Source of the DNA: Lysobacterales bacterium
GTDB lineage: Bacteria; Pseudomonadota; Gammaproteobacteria; Xanthomonadales; Rhodanobacteraceae
Direction of reading: 5' to 3'
Length of the DNA: 64,000 nucleotides
NCBI GenBank assembly: GCA_016721015.1
Contig: JADKJL010000009.1
Location: 248,001 to 312,000, forward strand
Part shown: in pieces, positions 43,027 to 52,159 of the stretch
Numbering within the stretch: the stretch's first letter is position 1
How the letters are laid out: the number at the start of each line of letters is the position of its first letter
Translations under genes and position numbers: made by a program
Notes under the pieces: generated by a model
The model's database searches: none
The model's input: the letters and a program-made list of their open reading frames with translations, nothing else
What the model was told of the DNA's origin: nothing

Positions 43027-44022
43027 ATGCCACTTGCCGACAACGCGGACATCCGCAGTTTTGCCGACGTGCAGGCGCTTGCCGCCACTGACATGGACGC
43101 AGTCAATACGCTGATCCGCAAGCGGCTGGCGTCAAATGTCGTGCTGATCAACCAGATTTCCTCGCACATCATCGGCAGCGGCGGCAAACGCCTGCGCCCG
43201 ATGCTGCACCTGCTCGCCGCACGCGCCTGTGGCTATCACGGCCACGGGCATGTGCTGCTCGCAGCGCTGATCGAATTCATCCACACCTCAACCCTGCTGC
43301 ATGACGACGTTGTCGATGAATCCGATCTGCGCCGCGGGCGCAAGACGGCCAATGCGGTGTGGGGCAATGCAGCCAGCGTGCTGGTCGGCGATTTCCTCTA
43401 CTCGCGCTCGTTCCAGATGATGGTCGAGCTCGATGACATGCGCATCATGCGCATCCTCGCCGACACCACCAACCGTATTGCCGAAGGCGAAGTCCTGCAA
43501 CTGCTCAACATCGGCAACGCCGACACCACGGAGCAGGCCTATCTGGACGTGATCGAACGCAAGACCGCCGTATTGTTCTCGGCGGCCACGCGTCTCGGCG
43601 CGGTGCTCGCAGGACTGCCGGCCGAACAGGAAGAGGCCCTGGCGCAGTACGGACTCGATCTCGGCTATGCGTTCCAGATTGCCGACGACGTGCTCGATTA
43701 TGTCTCCGACGCCGACACCCTCGGCAAGAATATCGGCGACGACCTTGCCGAAGGCAAGCCAACCTTGCCGGTGATCCACGCCATCGCCCACAGTTCACCC
43801 GAGCAAGCCGCCAGCCTGCGCCGCGCGATCGAATCGGGCGGCCTGGATTCGCTCGACAATATCGTCGAGGCGATTCGCAATTCCGGCGCCATCGAACATG
43901 CGCGCTCGCGTGCCGAGCACTACGCGCAATCGGCAAGATCCAGGTTGTCCGCCCTGCCCGCTTCGGCGGCACGCGATGCGCTTTCGCTGCTGGCGGATTA
44001 TTCGGTGAACCGGAGTTTCTGA
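43027..44022 (+). CDS. ispB: polyprenyl (octaprenyl) diphosphate synthase
   Basis: 331 residues from ATG 43027; a TTG at 43018 is better placed relative to GGGGAA upstream, so the start is uncertain by three codons. Both aspartate-rich motifs of long-chain trans-prenyltransferases are intact: LLHDDVVDESDLRRG (FARM) and QIADDVLDYVSD (SARM), along with GGKRLRPML near the start. It makes the quinone side chain from farnesyl diphosphate and isopentenyl diphosphate. Transcribed in the same direction as the arsenosugar operon but likely from its own promoter; a repeat-rich block follows. Confidence 0.95.
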   Translation: MPLADNADIRSFADVQALAATDMDAVNTLIRKRLASNVVLINQISSHIIGSGGKRLRPMLHLLAARACGYHGHGHVLLAALIEFIHTSTLLHDDVVDESDLRRGRKTANAVWGNAASVLVGDFLYSRSFQMMVELDDMRIMRILADTTNRIAEGEVLQLLNIGNADTTEQAYLDVIERKTAVLFSAATRLGAVLAGLPAEQEEALAQYGLDLGYAFQIADDVLDYVSDADTLGKNIGDDLAEGKPTLPVIHAIAHSSPEQAASLRRAIESGGLDSLDNIVEAIRNSGAIEHARSRAEHYAQSARSRLSALPASAARDALSLLADYSVNRSF

Positions 44023-44454
44023 TTCACGTTTTGCTTTTTTACTTCTTGGTCCATGCCTCAGCTGCTCGTTCCTGCGCTCCTTCGTCGCGGGGCATCCCTG
44101 CCGGGTTTTCACTCGCCTCCCGGCGAGCGAGTCACTTTTCTTTGCGTGGCCACTGCGCCGCAGGAGCGGCGCGAACAGCGAAGCTGGCCCGAAGGGCGGA
44201 GGGCGGGAGCCCGGAGTAAAGAAAAGTGGTTCTTCGTGGAAGCCAGTGGGTGATTCTGAAGCGTTGGTACCGGCGAAACCGGTGCAGAACAGGGCTTTAC
44301 GAATTACAGAGCTGTCCGGAGATTTGACTTGCCTTGTTGACGGTGACTTCAGTGAGGCTTCCTCAGCGTTTGCTGGTTGCCTGCCGATTCCCCCGTTCAC
44401 CCCCATGGCTGACGCATCGTTCTGGAGTGCGGCGCATTCTTCGCACGCGGGTTC

Positions 44455-44567
44455 CGTAGGTTGGTGCTGAGCACAGCGAAGCCCAACGAGGTGCGATCTT
44501 TCCTCCGCGTGACGTAGAACGTGCCGGAACAACCGTTGGGCTTCGCTGTGCTCAGCACCAACCTACG
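44455..44567. repeat. inner pair of perfect 34-bp inverted repeats (44455-44488 and 44534-44567)
   Basis: The arms are exact reverse complements separated by 45 bases, each beginning or ending with CGTAGG and CCCAACG. Each arm is itself partly palindromic (CGTTGGG ... CCAACCTACG), as in REP-type elements arranged as an inverted pair. RNA from either strand could fold into a 34-bp hairpin. No RAYT transposase is in the window. Confidence 0.85.
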
Positions 44568-44836
44568 ATGGAAAGCGCTCACCGATAGTTTGCCGAAAAA
44601 GCTACGGATTGTGACCGAATGACCCACACGACTTCACGAAGACCCAGAAAAGTAACCAAAAGAAAAAGCACCCCACACTCGCGCCTTGCGCACAGTCCCT
44701 GTGTTCCAGGTTCGCGAATCTGCTGCGGGGTTCACTGACAGCCCATCCATGGACTGTCGGCGAACCCCCGGAGTCGCGTTGCGTAGTCGGAGGGCAGGAG
44801 CCCGGAGACCGCTGCATCGGGGTGGCCTTCTCTTTG

Positions 44837-44870
44837 CCTACTTTCTCTTGGCCACGCAAGAGAAAGTAGG
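44837..44870. repeat. 14-bp hairpin within the outer repeat
   Basis: CCTACTTTCTCTTG and CAAGAGAAAGTAGG form a perfect 14-bp stem around GCCACG. A looser version (CACTTTTCTTT at 44133 with AAAGAAAAGTG at 44218) accompanies the other outer arm, so the hairpin seems to belong to the repeat unit. Confidence 0.7.
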
Positions 44871-44996
44871 GCGCTCGCCGGGAGGCGAGTGAAAAGCCGG
44901 CAGGGGTGCCGCGCCGCGAAGCGGCGTAGAGATCACCACGAGGCGATCGACTTCGTTGTAATAGCAACAGTGGCAACATCGAGGAACAGAGACCAC

Positions 44997-46052
44997 TCAG
45001 GCGCCGCCCAGCCGCTCCATCCGATAACTTCCATCCAGCACCCGCCCCACCCATTCCTGATGCGACAAATACCAGTCAACGGTTTTCGCGAGTCCGGATT
45101 CGAATGACTCGGTCTGGCGCCAGCCAAGTTCGCGCTTGATCTTCGAGGCGTCGACCGCGTAGCGGCGGTCATGGCCGGGACGATCCTTGACGTAGGTGAT
45201 CAGCGATTCGCGCTTGCGTCCGTCAGCCAGGGGCTGGTGTTGGTCGAGCAAGGCACAGATGGTCTTTACCACGTGGATATTCTCGCGCTCGGCATCTCCG
45301 CCGACGTTGTAGACCTCGCCGACACGGCCAATCTCGAGCACGCGCAGGATCGCGCTGCAATGATCCTTGACGAACAGCCAGTCACGCACGTTGCGGCCAT
45401 CGCCATACACCGGCAGCGACTCCCCCGCCAAGGCTTTCTGGATGATCAATGGAATCAGTTTTTCCGGAAACTGGAACGGGCCGTAGTTGTTCGAACAGTT
45501 TGTCGTCAGTACCGGCAGGCCATACGTGTGATGGAAAGCGCGCACAAGATGATCCGACGCGGCCTTCGATGCCGAATACGGTGAGTTTGGCTGGTATGGC
45601 GAATCCTCACTGAAGCGCCCCACTGGCCCGAGCGAACCGTAGACTTCGTCGGTGGAGACGTGCAGGAAACGGAATGCATCCTGGCGATCAAGCGGCAGTG
45701 CACGCCAATACGCCAGTGCGCACTCGAGCAAATTGAGCGTGCCGACCACATTCGTCTGAACAAACTCCGCTGGCCCGTCAATCGAACGATCGACGTGCGA
45801 TTCGGCGGCAAAGTTGATGATCGCGGTCGGCTGATGCGTGGTGAGAATCGCCTGCACTTGCTCGCGATCGCCAATGTCACCATGCTTGAAAACGTAGTCT
45901 TCGCGCGTGGCCACTTTGGCCAGCGTGTCCGGGTTGCCGGCATAGGTCAGGGCATCGAGGTTGACGATGCGATAACCGGTGAGGTCGAGCAGTTCGAGGA
46001 TGAAATTTCCACCGATGAATCCGGCACCGCCGGTGACGAGCAGGGTCTTCAT
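44997..46052 (-). CDS. rfbB: dTDP-glucose 4,6-dehydratase
   Basis: 351 residues from ATG 46052. The NAD-binding motif TGGAGFIGGNF is at the N-terminus, the catalytic Y-x3-K reads YSASKAASDH, and the segment STDEVYGSLG holds the conserved Thr-Asp-Glu of this family. It converts dTDP-glucose to dTDP-4-keto-6-deoxyglucose, the entry to dTDP-rhamnose and related sugars of lipopolysaccharide. No rfbA, rfbC or rfbD lies in the window, so the rest of the pathway is elsewhere. Full-length by comparison with family members. Confidence 0.97.
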   Translation of the reverse strand: MKTLLVTGGAGFIGGNFILELLDLTGYRIVNLDALTYAGNPDTLAKVATREDYVFKHGDIGDREQVQAILTTHQPTAIINFAAESHVDRSIDGPAEFVQTNVVGTLNLLECALAYWRALPLDRQDAFRFLHVSTDEVYGSLGPVGRFSEDSPYQPNSPYSASKAASDHLVRAFHHTYGLPVLTTNCSNNYGPFQFPEKLIPLIIQKALAGESLPVYGDGRNVRDWLFVKDHCSAILRVLEIGRVGEVYNVGGDAERENIHVVKTICALLDQHQPLADGRKRESLITYVKDRPGHDRRYAVDASKIKRELGWRQTESFESGLAKTVDWYLSHQEWVGRVLDGSYRMERLGGA

Positions 46053-46126
46053 TGAATCAAATAGTCCTTGAATGGGTACACCAACCAGACAGCCATGCTA
46101 GCGCCTGGCTCGTTCCGGTGCGAGAG

Positions 46127-47248
46127 TCAGGCTTCGCTCTCGATGATGGTTCGCAGTGCGTAGAACTCCGCGACAAATGCATCGAGGCGCGACTCTTCGA
46201 TGGCCGAACGCAGTCCGCGCATCAGTTCCTGATAGTGGAAAAGGTTGTGGATCGTGGCCAGCTGGCTGGCGAGAATTTCGCCGCAACGATCCAGATGCCG
46301 CAGATAAGCGCGACTGAATCCGGAGCGACAGGTGTAGCACTCGCAGCCTTCCTCGATCACGCGTGTATCGCGGGCAAATTTCGCATTGCGGATGCGCAAG
46401 GTGCCGTGACGGGTAAACAGGAAACCATTGCGCGCATTGCGCGTCGGCATCACGCAATCGAACATGTCAACGCCGCGACGTACCGATTCAACAATGTCCT
46501 CGGGACGACCGACACCCATCAGGTAGCGCGGCTTGTCCTTCGGCAAATGCGGCTCGATCATTTCCAGAGTCGCATTGCGCTCCTCTTCCGGCTCGCCGAC
46601 GGCGAGGCCGCCAATCGCATAGCCATCGAAGCCAATTTCGACCAGCCCCTCGGCCGAGCGTTTGCGCAGATCGGGATAGACCGAGCCCTGGACGATGCCG
46701 AACAGGGAATTCGGATTCTCCATTTCATCGAACGCACGTCGTGAGCGCTGTGCCCAGCGCAGGCTCAATTCCATCGACCCGCGTGCGACCGGTTCAGTCG
46801 CCGGATACGTCGTGCATTCGTCGAAAATCATCGCGATATCAGAATCGAGCACACGCTGGATACGCATCGATTCCTCGGGACTCAGGAATACCTTCGAGCC
46901 ATCAACCGGCGAGGCGAAGGTGACGCCTTCCTCGGTGATCTTGCGCTTGTGTGCGAGCGAGAAAACCTGGAAGCCACCCGAGTCGGTCAGGATCGGCTTG
47001 TCCCAGCCGATGAAGCGATGCAGGCCGCCAAAGTCCCCGATCACATCCAGTCCCGGGCGCAGGAACAGATGAAAGGTGTTGCCGAGAATGATCTCGGCAC
47101 CGATCTCCCTGATGTCGCGCGGCGTCATCGCCTTGACCGTGCCATACGTGCCGACCGGCATGAACGCGGGCGTCTCGATCGTCCCGCGATCGAAGGTCAG
47201 CTGACCGCGGCGGGCGGTTTTGTCGGTGGCTTGGAGTTTGAAGATCAT
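46127..47248 (-). CDS. tgt: tRNA-guanine(34) transglycosylase
   Basis: 373 residues from ATG 47248. Landmarks are TDSGGFQVFSL with the active-site Asp, GGLAVGEP, the nucleophile region DMFDCVMPTRNARNG, and the zinc site C-E-C-Y-T-C with a downstream His (RAYLRHL). It swaps guanine-34 for preQ1 in tRNAs for Asp, Asn, His and Tyr. QueA, the next enzyme of queuosine synthesis, is immediately upstream on the same strand, but a repeat element separates the two. The call is firm. Confidence 0.98.
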   Translation of the reverse strand: MIFKLQATDKTARRGQLTFDRGTIETPAFMPVGTYGTVKAMTPRDIREIGAEIILGNTFHLFLRPGLDVIGDFGGLHRFIGWDKPILTDSGGFQVFSLAHKRKITEEGVTFASPVDGSKVFLSPEESMRIQRVLDSDIAMIFDECTTYPATEPVARGSMELSLRWAQRSRRAFDEMENPNSLFGIVQGSVYPDLRKRSAEGLVEIGFDGYAIGGLAVGEPEEERNATLEMIEPHLPKDKPRYLMGVGRPEDIVESVRRGVDMFDCVMPTRNARNGFLFTRHGTLRIRNAKFARDTRVIEEGCECYTCRSGFSRAYLRHLDRCGEILASQLATIHNLFHYQELMRGLRSAIEESRLDAFVAEFYALRTIIESEA

Positions 47249-47250
47249 GA

Positions 47251-47437
47251 GCGGGGAGTGGGGAGTAAGGAGTAGGGAGTGGGAAAAGCCAAGCTGGGCT
47301 CGACGCGAACCACCAAATATTCAGTAAAAACACCGTTCGTGACCGAGGCATCGCTATGAAAATGAAAGCGCAATCCAAGATAGCGCCGCAAAGGCTGAAG
47401 CTTTTCCCACTCCCTACTCCCCACTCCCCACTCCCGC
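47251..47437. repeat. dispersed element with GGGAGT-rich inverted arms (copy 1)
   Basis: Arms 47251-47289 and 47400-47437 are near-perfect reverse complements (one indel, two substitutions over 38-39 bases) around a 110-base core. It sits between tgt and queA, and its right arm encodes the last residues and stop codon of queA. Copies 2 and 3 lie at 58711-58848 and 63592-63753 with different cores but the same arm motif. Confidence 0.85.
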
Positions 47438-48463
47438 TCTCAACGGCCAAACCAGCATCGCATCGCCATACGAAAAAAAACGATAGCGTTGCTCGACCGC
47501 ATGGCGATAGGCATCGAGGATGAACTCGCGTCCGGCAAATGCCGACACCAGCATCAGCAGGGTCGATTCCGGGAGGTGAAAATTGGTCAGCAAGGCGTCA
47601 ACGCTGCTGAACCGGTAACCGGGGAAGATGAAGATCTGGGTCTCGCCGGCGAATGGCTCAAGCACGCCATCGCGGCTTGCGCTTTCGAGGGCGCGAACGA
47701 CCGTCGTGCCGACCGCGATGACACGTCCGCCGTGTGCCCTTGTGCGATGGATCTTGTCCACCAGTTCGGCACCGACGTTGAGCCATTCGCGATGCATGGT
47801 GTGGTCTTCGAGCTTCTCGGCGCGCATGGGCTGGAAAGTGCCAGCACCGACGTGCAAGGTGATGTGCGCCGACTCGACCCCACGCGCCGCGAGCTGATCC
47901 AGCAATGCCTCGTCAAAATGCAAGCCTGCGGTCGGCGCCGCCACCGCGCCTGGCTCGCGCGCAAACACGGTCTGGTAGCGCTCGCTGTCGACGGCATCGG
48001 GCGTGCGCTCGATATACGGCGGCAATGGCATGCGGCCGAGTTTGAGCAACAGCCTTTCCAGTGGTTCGGCCGATTCAAAGCGCAGGCGGAAAAACTCGCC
48101 ATCACGGCCAAGCACACGCGCCAGCGAGGCATCGGCCAGTTCAATCGCGGCCCCCTCTTTCGGCTTCTTGCTGACACCCAGCTGTGCGGTCGCCTCATGC
48201 GATCCGGTCACGCGCTCGATCAGGATTTCAACTGCACCGCCGGTTTCCTTGCGGCCGAACAAGCGTGCCGGCAACACGCGCGTGTCATTGAACACCAGCA
48301 AATCGCCCGCGCGCAGAAGATCGGGCAATTCGCGCAATTGCCGGTCAGCCATCGATGCCTTCGCCGCATCAAGCAACAAAAGACGACTCGCCGACCGCTC
48401 GGCGAGGGGTTGTTGGGCGATCAGCTCAGGCGGCAGATCGAAATGGAAATCCGATTTCTTCAA
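47414..48463 (-). CDS. queA: S-adenosylmethionine:tRNA ribosyltransferase-isomerase
   Basis: 349 residues from ATG 48463. Family segments are FHFDLPPELIAQQPLAERSASRLL at the start, VFNDTRVLPARLFG, GAVAAPTAGLHFDEALL and NFHLPESTLLMLVSAFAG. It transfers the ribosyl part of SAM to preQ1-modified tRNA to make epoxyqueuosine. The normal sequence reaches GDAMLVWPLR; the remaining A-G-V-G-S-G-E and the stop come from the inserted repeat arm at 47400-47437, so the original C-terminal end has been replaced. The change is outside known catalytic residues. Confidence 0.97.
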   Translation of the reverse strand: MKKSDFHFDLPPELIAQQPLAERSASRLLLLDAAKASMADRQLRELPDLLRAGDLLVFNDTRVLPARLFGRKETGGAVEILIERVTGSHEATAQLGVSKKPKEGAAIELADASLARVLGRDGEFFRLRFESAEPLERLLLKLGRMPLPPYIERTPDAVDSERYQTVFAREPGAVAAPTAGLHFDEALLDQLAARGVESAHITLHVGAGTFQPMRAEKLEDHTMHREWLNVGAELVDKIHRTRAHGGRVIAVGTTVVRALESASRDGVLEPFAGETQIFIFPGYRFSSVDALLTNFHLPESTLLMLVSAFAGREFILDAYRHAVEQRYRFFSYGDAMLVWPLRAGVGSGE

Positions 48464-48538
48464 AGGGGCGCAGCAACAAAGCGGGCGCGCATTGTAGCCG
48501 ACACGCTCACCTCACGATTCGGCAGCCACTGCCAAGCT

Positions 48539-49141
48539 CTACAGCCAGCCCTTCTGCCGTGCCAGCCGATACGCCTCGATGCGGTTACTGACGCCCAATT
48601 TGCCAATCGCCTCGGAAAGGTAATTACGCACGGTTCCATGCGAGAGATTCAGCTGGGTGGCGATGTCACCGGCACCCTTGCCCTCACCGGCCATGCGCAG
48701 CACCTGACGCTCCCTTTCGTTCAACGGGTCGGCTTCGGACCACGCATCGACGGCAAGCTGCGGATCAATCGAACGACCGCCGCGATTCACCTTGCGCAGG
48801 GCTTCGGCCAGATTCTCGGCCGGGGCATCCTTGAGCAGATAACCAGCCACACCGGCATCAAGCGCGCGGCGCAGGAAGCCCGGTCGGGCAAACGTCGTGA
48901 CGATCACAACCTTGATCGGCAGCTCGTGGCGCTGCACGCGCTGGGCCAGTTCGAGGCCGGTCAGACCTGGCATCTCGATGTCGGTCACGAGTACATCCGG
49001 CTGCAATCGCTGCAATTCGCGCCAGGCGCTTTCGCCGTCGGCCGCCGCGCCGACCACCTCGATATCGGATTCGAGGCTGAGCAGTGCCGACAAGGCGCCG
49101 CGAACCATTGCCTGATCCTCGGCAAGCAGAACACGAATCAT
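48539..49141 (-). CDS. NarL/DesR-family response regulator
   Basis: 200 residues from ATG 49141 (GGAG about 11 bases upstream). The receiver domain begins IRVLLAEDQAMVRGALSALL and has the phosphoacceptor Asp in VLVTDIEMPGLTGLELAQ; the C-terminal LuxR-type helix-turn-helix is NERERQVLRMAGEGKGAGDIATQLNLSHGTVRNYLSEAIGKLG. It follows the cognate histidine kinase by 70 bases and regulates transcription, probably of the ABC exporter genes that head the operon. Signal unknown. Confidence 0.94.
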   Translation of the reverse strand: MIRVLLAEDQAMVRGALSALLSLESDIEVVGAAADGESAWRELQRLQPDVLVTDIEMPGLTGLELAQRVQRHELPIKVVIVTTFARPGFLRRALDAGVAGYLLKDAPAENLAEALRKVNRGGRSIDPQLAVDAWSEADPLNERERQVLRMAGEGKGAGDIATQLNLSHGTVRNYLSEAIGKLGVSNRIEAYRLARQKGWL

Positions 49142-49211
49142 GTTTCGCACATCTCCCGGACAAGGGCTGATCGTCGAGAGATTGTGCCTTGATCGCTGGA
49201 GCCGTTCCGCA

Positions 49212-50402
49212 TCATTGTGAAATCGCCGCGGATTGCGCGGTCGACCCGATCAACGGGATGGCTGATGGGGCCAGAGCCATTCCGACCTCGATCCGCGTGC
49301 CCTTGCCGCGCAGTGAATCGATTCGCAAGCGGCCGTCGATCGCCTCGACGCGCTCACGCATGCCGGTGAGGCCATTTCCGGAAATGATGGAACTGCCGCG
49401 TCCATCATCTTCGATGCGCAGATACAGCTCGCCCTTGCGCGATTCGAGGACAACCGACGCTTTTCGCGCCTGCGCATGGCGCTGGATGTTGGTGACTGCC
49501 TCGCGCACGACCAGGGCCAGCACGGTTTCCTGTTCGGCGGAAAATTCGACCTCACCAAGCATGTAATCAAACGCGATGCCATCGGATTCGAGCAACTGGC
49601 GCGCCGAAGCGAGCTCGGCAGCCAGACCCGCCGCCCGAATACCGGTGACGGCGCGGCGAACCTGGGAAAGCGCATCGCGCGCAACGCGGGTTACTTCGTC
49701 AACTTCGCGTCGTGCGGCGGGGATGTCGCGATCAATCAACTTGCCGGCCAATTCCGATTTCAATGCGATCAGTGACAGGGTATGCCCGAGCAGATCATGC
49801 AGATCACGGCCGATGCGCTCGCGCTCCGACAGTGCTGCCAGGCGCCGGATTTCATCGTGCGAGAGTTTCAGCGCAGCGCGTTTGCGGGCAGTCTCATGAT
49901 AGAAATGGTTGCTGAAGAAAACCGCGAGCGCAATCGTCGCCGTCAGTGCAAAAACGAATAAAGGCGCACCAAAATAGAGAAGCTCGAGCAGATAGACAGC
50001 AAGCATCACCATCACGCCGATGAACTTGTGCAGCAGGTCGGCCTTGATGAAAGCGGCGAAAGCGCCCGCATAGATCAGATACGTGTTGGAGTAGACGTTG
50101 ACGGGAAACAAGCCATATCCGAGCGCTGCCATGCCCAGCGCGCAGGCGATTTCGCCTTTCAATCCCCGGCTGCGGTAGGCCTTGAAATAGAGCGGCAGGA
50201 AAATCGCGATCGAAAGCAAGGTCGGCCACAGTCGGGTGATCGGAAGTCCCGAAGTTTTCAGTTCGCCGGGATAGCTGAATACCAATGGCACGAAGAGAAA
50301 AACCAGGTAGCCGAGCGTGAAAATCGGCATCCAGCCCAGTTGCAATTCCTCGGGAACCAGTCGCGCGCGCAGGCGCAGCAAGCGGGTCAGCATGGAACTC
50401 AT
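49212..50402 (-). CDS. DesK-like sensor histidine kinase
   Basis: 396 residues from ATG 50402 (AGG a few bases upstream). Five or six membrane helices (residues about 25-165) precede a HisKA_3 dimerisation domain with the phospho-His in ERERIGRDLHDLLGHTLSLIALKSELAG and an ATP-binding domain with REAVTNIQRHAQA and ISGNGLTGMRERVEAIDG. This resembles DesK, which senses membrane fluidity. It is encoded downstream of an ABC-2 exporter and upstream of its regulator, the arrangement of membrane-stress modules. Confidence 0.94.
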   Translation of the reverse strand: MSSMLTRLLRLRARLVPEELQLGWMPIFTLGYLVFLFVPLVFSYPGELKTSGLPITRLWPTLLSIAIFLPLYFKAYRSRGLKGEIACALGMAALGYGLFPVNVYSNTYLIYAGAFAAFIKADLLHKFIGVMVMLAVYLLELLYFGAPLFVFALTATIALAVFFSNHFYHETARKRAALKLSHDEIRRLAALSERERIGRDLHDLLGHTLSLIALKSELAGKLIDRDIPAARREVDEVTRVARDALSQVRRAVTGIRAAGLAAELASARQLLESDGIAFDYMLGEVEFSAEQETVLALVVREAVTNIQRHAQARKASVVLESRKGELYLRIEDDGRGSSIISGNGLTGMRERVEAIDGRLRIDSLRGKGTRIEVGMALAPSAIPLIGSTAQSAAISQ

Positions 50403-50477
50403 CAGCCTGTTCTCCACTCCGGCAGCCTGTCGCACTCTACTCCGCTCCGATCAAGACGGGCTGCCAAGTTCACTGCG

Positions 50478-51263
50478 TCATGGACCCGGCAGCCGCCCGG
50501 AAGCTGCCAGCCGGCGCTGGGCCAAGGTAAAAAACAACGCCGTCATCGCCAGCAGAACCAGAACATGGACGACAGGCGAACCACCGGTTCCGCCGCCGAC
50601 GACACCCAAGGCAATCTGACTGAGTTGGTAGGAGGGCCAGATCGGTGCAAAGCGGCTGATCACATCCGGCAGCACCTTGAGAGGCAGCCACAAGCCGGAA
50701 AGGAATGCCATCGGCAGATAGATCAGGTTGACCACGGCCGGCGCCGCCGAACCGCTGGCCATCGTTCCAATCCAAAAGCCGATGGCGCAAAACGGCATCG
50801 TGCCGAACACGTTGACCACAAACAGGGCCAGCCACTGCCACGGTGCCAGACTGACGCCAGCCACGCTTGCCGCCAGGGTCGCGAGCATGATCGAGATGAT
50901 GGCGGCAAAGCCCATCGCCATGATCAGCTTGGCAAACAGGTAAGCGCCGGCCGGCATCGGCAAGGCGCGCTTGAAGGTGAGGAAGCCGCGCTCGCGCTCG
51001 ATGGCGACGCTCACCCCGAAGCCGAACAGGGAAGCGCCCATGATGCCGAACACACCATAGGTGGCGAGCAGGTAGCGACCCGCATCGACACTGGTGACGC
51101 CCCGCGACAGCACAACACCGAACAACAGATAGAAAAATGCTGGAAACAGCAGGGTCGGCAAAACGAACGCCGGAGTCCGCGCCAACCGCATGAACTCATA
51201 GCGGGCTTCGCGCAGATAACAGCCGACAAGCTGGCCGGGCCCCACTTTCGCGATGATGTTCAT
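50478..51263 (-). CDS. ABC-2 type transporter permease
   Basis: 261 residues from ATG 51263, coupled to the ATPase gene upstream by an ATGA overlap. Six membrane helices are visible, with the ABC-2 type signature around FALPTLLFPAFFYLLFGVVL and the end of the fifth helix (YLPMAFLSGLWLPLKVLP). Together with the ATPase it should export a lipid, drug or peptide from the inner membrane. Substrate unknown; it is linked to the DesK/DesR-like pair. Confidence 0.9.
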   Translation of the reverse strand: MNIIAKVGPGQLVGCYLREARYEFMRLARTPAFVLPTLLFPAFFYLLFGVVLSRGVTSVDAGRYLLATYGVFGIMGASLFGFGVSVAIERERGFLTFKRALPMPAGAYLFAKLIMAMGFAAIISIMLATLAASVAGVSLAPWQWLALFVVNVFGTMPFCAIGFWIGTMASGSAAPAVVNLIYLPMAFLSGLWLPLKVLPDVISRFAPIWPSYQLSQIALGVVGGGTGGSPVVHVLVLLAMTALFFTLAQRRLAASGRLPGP

Positions 51264-52159
51264 GCGGCCTCCCGGGTCAATTCGATGAATGCTTCGGAGA
51301 GACCGGCGCGCTGGACTTCCAGCTCAGCCAGCTCGGTATCCTCGGCCAGTAGCCTGCGAATCACAGGTTCGGCCATGTCGGCCACGATTTCGATCCGACC
51401 CGCTGCCACACTTGCGGCCAACACGTGTGGCCATGCCCCGATCTGATCGGCGTTCAGACGCGTACGGCAGCGGATACGCTTGTGCGCAACCCGCGCCCTG
51501 ATTTCCTCCACGCTTCCTTCGGCGACCAGTCGACCGTTGTTGATCACAGCGACGCGATCGGCCAGTGCTTCAGCCTCCTCAAGATAATGGGTGGTCAGCA
51601 ATACGGAACATCCCTGCCCGACCAGTTCGCGGATCGCCCGCCACAGAGCCTGCCGGGCCTCCACATCCAGGCCCGTTGTTGGTTCGTCGAGGAACAGCAG
51701 CTGCGGTCGGCCGCAGAGGGCGAGGGCAAATTGCACGCGCCGTTGTTGCCCGCCCGATAGTCCGCCATAGTTTCGACCGAGCAATCCCTCCAGACCGGCC
51801 AGGGCCACGCAATCGGCAATGGTTCGCGGTTCGGCGTAGTAGCCCCGCGTCACCTCGAGCAACTCCCGGACCTTGCAGTTTTCCGGTATCCCGGCCTGCT
51901 GCAGCATCACACCCACCTTGCGTCGCGCAGCCAGATTGTTCGGCGATTGCCCGAACAAACTCACCTCGCCTTCGTCAATCGTGACCAGGCCGAGCAGCAG
52001 GCCGATCGCGGTGCTTTTACCGGCACCATTCGGACCCAGCACGGCAAGCACTTCGCCGGCATGCAATTGAAGGTCGATGCCGGCAAGCGCCTGTTGCTTG
52101 CCGTAGCGTTTGCATGCGCCGCGCAGCTCGGCAAGCACATGGGTGGATCGGTCAGCCAT
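51260..52159 (-). CDS. ABC transporter ATP-binding protein
   Basis: 299 residues from ATG 52159, chosen for GAGGAG upstream; a frame start 23 codons earlier lacks a ribosome-binding site. Walker A is GPNGAGKST, the signature LSGGQQRRVQFALAL, Walker B LLFLDEPTTGLD, and the switch His is in LLTTHYLEEAEALADR. It energises the ABC-2 permease encoded next. The C-terminal 80 residues form the usual accessory domain. First gene of the four-gene operon ATPase-permease-kinase-regulator. Confidence 0.94.
   Translation of the reverse strand: MADRSTHVLAELRGACKRYGKQQALAGIDLQLHAGEVLAVLGPNGAGKSTAIGLLLGLVTIDEGEVSLFGQSPNNLAARRKVGVMLQQAGIPENCKVRELLEVTRGYYAEPRTIADCVALAGLEGLLGRNYGGLSGGQQRRVQFALALCGRPQLLFLDEPTTGLDVEARQALWRAIRELVGQGCSVLLTTHYLEEAEALADRVAVINNGRLVAEGSVEEIRARVAHKRIRCRTRLNADQIGAWPHVLAASVAAGRIEIVADMAEPVIRRLLAEDTELAELEVQRAGLSEAFIELTREAA

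Larger units (their letters stand above)
44096..44905. repeat. outer pair of 34-bp inverted repeats (44096-44129 and 44872-44905)
   Basis: The two arms are reverse complements at 33 of 34 positions, and similarity continues inward (A-C-T-T-T-[TC]-[TC] T-T-G-C-G-T-G-G-C-C). They flank the gene-free interval between ispB and rfbB. Translating either arm gives the R-R-G-[IT]-P-A-G-F-S-L-A-S-R-R frame that is often mis-annotated as a short protein in this bacterial group, which suggests a dispersed repeat family. Confidence 0.85.

Noticed and set aside
44031..45054. short frames reading R-R-G-[IT]-P-A-G-F-S-L-A-S-R-R on both strands
   Set aside because: Both come from the outer inverted repeat; this recurring peptide is a product of repetitive DNA, not a gene.
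47489..49192. 567-codon open frame on the plus strand
   Set aside because: It spans antisense to queA and the response regulator, both firmly identified on the minus strand.
50028..51446. 472-codon Gln/Arg/His-rich open frame on the plus strand
   Set aside because: It is antisense to the histidine kinase and permease genes, and its composition is typical of a shadow frame.
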